DNA from: VBAS01 sp964581455
Lineage (GTDB): Bacteria > Bacteroidota > Bacteroidia > Chitinophagales > Chitinophagaceae
Direction: 5' to 3'
NCBI GenBank assembly: GCA_964581455.1
Contig: CAZOOT010000001.1
Location: 1 to 64,000, forward strand
DNA length: 64,000 bases
In this document: positions 62,484 to 64,000 of the stretch, one piece after another
How the letters are laid out: every line of letters starts with the position of its first letter
Numbering within the stretch: position 1 is the first letter of the stretch
The notes under the pieces: generated by a model
Seen by the model: only the letters and a program-made list of their open reading frames with translations
What the model was told of the DNA's origin: nothing
Databases searched by the model: none
Position numbers and translations under genes: made by a program

Positions 62484-62649
62484 TTTAATCTACACATAAT
62501 ATTCAGGTAAGATTAAATTAATAGTGGTTTCGCAATTTGCAGTAGTTCTTTTTTGGTCTTTATTCAGGCACCTGGATCTGTCACCGGGTTAGTAAGCATC
62601 CTTCTCATGCAGTTTTGACCGCACTGGCTTTTGCCGGTGCGGTTTTTTA
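62484..62649 (+). ncRNA. Candidate small RNA between two terminators
   Basis: About 130 bases lie between the operon terminator and the next, very stable terminator, with no ORF. The sequence near the second hairpin shares TTCTCAT-(n)-GCAGTT with the candidate RNA at 15.5 kb. GCAATTTG at 62532-62539 is a poor -7 match, so the promoter is uncertain. Not a recognised family; exact 5' end unknown. Confidence 0.3.
62617..62649 (+). terminator. Very stable terminator
   Basis: 11-bp stem ACCGCACTGGC / GCCGGTGCGGT (one T-G pair) with TTTT loop followed by TTTTTT at 62642-62649. Lies just upstream of the small lipoprotein gene. Confidence 0.88.
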
Positions 62650-62664
62650 GTGATAATTTTAAAA

Positions 62665-63069
62665 ATGAAATATTTCATCCTGCTTCTTTTTTCAACAGTT
62701 ATATTTTACAGTTGCAAACGATCAGCTATCAGACAAAGTTTTTCATCTGCCGACAGCCTGGTTATTCATTTTAAAAATGAACAGGCAGGTATGATCACAA
62801 AAACTATACAGACAACCGATGCAAAAGCGATAAGCAGGATGATTGATTTCCTGGATGCTTCAGCAACTGAAAATTTCAAATGCGGCTATGATGGTAAAAT
62901 GGTTTTTTACAGCAAAAAAAATAAGATTCAGGAAGTAGATTTTAAAATGAGTAATGAGGCCTGCAATCATTTTTCCTTTTTGCTGGAAGGAAAACTGGTA
63001 AATACTAAAATGAAAGCTGAAGCAGTTGATTTTTTAAAAGCACTGGAAAATGGAATGCCGTATTATTAA
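62665..63069 (+). CDS. Small lipoprotein of unknown function
   Basis: 134 residues from the ATG at 62665 (MKYFILLLFSTVIFYSCKRSA), giving a lipobox with Cys at residue 17; a GTG 15 bases earlier is less likely. The mature part shows FSSADSLVIHFKNEQAG, LDASATENFKCGYDGKMVFYSKKN and KMSNEACNHFSFLLEGKL, with two Cys that could pair. No family recognised. It begins 16 bases after a strong terminator, so it needs its own or a read-through promoter; the gene is convergent with the PhoR-like kinase. Confidence 0.65.
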   Translation: MKYFILLLFSTVIFYSCKRSAIRQSFSSADSLVIHFKNEQAGMITKTIQTTDAKAISRMIDFLDASATENFKCGYDGKMVFYSKKNKIQEVDFKMSNEACNHFSFLLEGKLVNTKMKAEAVDFLKALENGMPYY

Positions 63070-63084
63070 TTACATTCTTCAACC

Positions 63085-64000
63085 TCAACCTCCTCCTCCT
63101 TCTCTCTTCGCTTCCAATGTAAATCCAACTGTTGTTCCAACCCCTTCAGTACTTCGGATATGAATAGATTGTTCGTGTGCTTCTATGATATGCTTGCAAA
63201 TAGATAATCCCAATCCGCTTCCTGTCAAATCCCGGTTTCTTCCTTCTTCAGTTCTGTAAAATCGTTCAAAGATTCTTTGCAAATGTTTTTCTTCAATACC
63301 CATCCCGTTATCACTTATTTCTACAAGTATTCTTTGGCCATCTGTATTATACATGCTTGCTACAATCTCACCAGCTTGTTTTCCGTACTTAATTGAATTT
63401 TCAATTAAATTTTGTAATACTTGTTTTATTTTATCACGGTCGGCAAAAACAAAAAGCGGCGCTTCACATCCTTTCTTAATGCTGAAACTCATTTGAATAG
63501 TTTCTGCAATCAATGAATTGCTTTCAAAAACCTCTTTAACAGTATCCTGTATTATAAAATTTGATTTATTTAACTTCAACTCGCCTCTTTCCAGTTTGGA
63601 GATCTCATCAAGATCTGCAAGCAGGTGTGAAAGCCGTGCTACATTCTTTGAAGTATTTTCAAGAAATTTTTTATTGATCTCCGGTTTATTCATTCCCCCG
63701 GCCAATAAACTTTCCACATAGCCCTGGATAGAAAATACGGGGGTTTTAAATTCGTGGGAAAGATTTTGAAGAAACTCTTTTCTGAACTGTTCATTTTTTT
63801 TCAGCAACTCAATTTCTTTATTTGTTTTTTCAGCCCAGGCCTCTACATCCTCTCTTACTTCGTCAATGCTTTTTTTGGGAAGCACATATTTATAGTACAT
63901 CTCTTCTTTTTTGGTAGCCTTTGTCTGGTAAATGAATTTATAAATGAGTTTGATTTTCCTGTAAATAAATTTTTCCAGTACGAAAGAGATCAGCAGGTAG
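63085..64000 (-). CDS. phoR: PhoR-like sensor histidine kinase, C-terminal part (5' end outside window)
   Basis: The frame remains open to the right edge and starts, as far as visible, with YLLISFVLEKFIYRKIKLIYK, the end of a membrane region and linker typical of short Bacteroidota PhoR kinases. Then HisKA with the phosphorylated His in LQNLSHEFKTPVFSIQGYVE, and HATPase_c with the N box NLIENSIKYGKQ, the G1 box ISDNGMGIEEKHLQRIFERFYR and the G2 box GSGLGLSICKHIIEAH. A response regulator usually lies upstream, beyond the window. Its position next to the phosphate genes supports PhoR, but general sensor kinases look alike. It ends with a run of Gly encoded by a CCTCCTCCTCC tract. Confidence 0.82.
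   Translation of the reverse strand, partial: YLLISFVLEKFIYRKIKLIYKFIYQTKATKKEEMYYKYVLPKKSIDEVREDVEAWAEKTNKEIELLKKNEQFRKEFLQNLSHEFKTPVFSIQGYVESLLAGGMNKPEINKKFLENTSKNVARLSHLLADLDEISKLERGELKLNKSNFIIQDTVKEVFESNSLIAETIQMSFSIKKGCEAPLFVFADRDKIKQVLQNLIENSIKYGKQAGEIVASMYNTDGQRILVEISDNGMGIEEKHLQRIFERFYRTEEGRNRDLTGSGLGLSICKHIIEAHEQSIHIRSTEGVGTTVGFTLEAKREGGGG

Overview
The window looks like chromosomal DNA of a member of the Bacteroidota, most likely a Chitinophagaceae-type organism. The reasons are: two kinds of type IX secretion (T9SS) hallmark (a PorZ-like protein and a gliding-motility-type C-terminal sorting domain), carboxypeptidase-regulatory-domain TonB receptors, ECF sigma/anti-sigma pairs of Bacteroidota style, an AT-rich composition, absence of Shine-Dalgarno sequences, and several starts preceded by a TAnnTTTG (-7) box. 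This placement is inference from gene content; no rRNA or tRNA gene was seen.

Layout. 1-9.4 kb: end of alaS, an M28 peptidase, a hidden small membrane ORF, a GNAT acetyltransferase, a double-PDZ secreted protein, gatB, a TlpA-like lipoprotein and a large RND/MMPL exporter. 9.5-15 kb: PorZ-like T9SS protein, recO, an amidohydrolase whose reading frame carries two dispersed repeats, and prfA. 15-23 kb: a possible small RNA, a TonB receptor divergent from a DUF4331 gene pair plus a TPR lipoprotein, a VanZ-like protein, an RskA-like anti-sigma with its ECF sigma factor, and gcvH. 23-32 kb: secreted cyclophilin, serS, an M48 protease, two tandem outer-membrane proteins (the first followed by a dead fragment of the AlkB-like gene that follows the second), and a DUF1800/DUF1501 pair. 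32-43 kb: a large LamG/PKD T9SS surface protein, two POT peptide transporters, purD, tryptophan 2,3-dioxygenase, a small barrel protein and an MFS transporter. 43.6-49.7 kb: the rod-shape cluster mreB-mreC-mreD-mrdA-rodA. 49.7-54.8 kb: an MBL-fold hydrolase, a second ECF sigma/anti-sigma operon, an orphan transketolase C-terminal half, and galE.

54.8-64 kb is a phosphate-acquisition block: PiT transporter and its DUF47 partner on one strand, a phosphate-selective-porin-like protein, a large TonB receptor and a beta-helix-like lipoprotein on the other, and the catalytic half of a PhoR-like histidine kinase at the right edge. Just upstream of the TonB receptor are six consecutive 11-bp units with cores such as GTAACA/ATTACA, resembling the 11-bp-periodic direct repeats bound by PhoP/PhoB regulators. 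This is the most interesting candidate system here: a TonB-driven outer-membrane uptake or scavenging module apparently wired to phosphate limitation.

The window also holds at least ten short palindromic or composite repeats of different families, mostly between genes but twice inside one gene. No complete insertion sequence, CRISPR array, prophage or integrated element was found.
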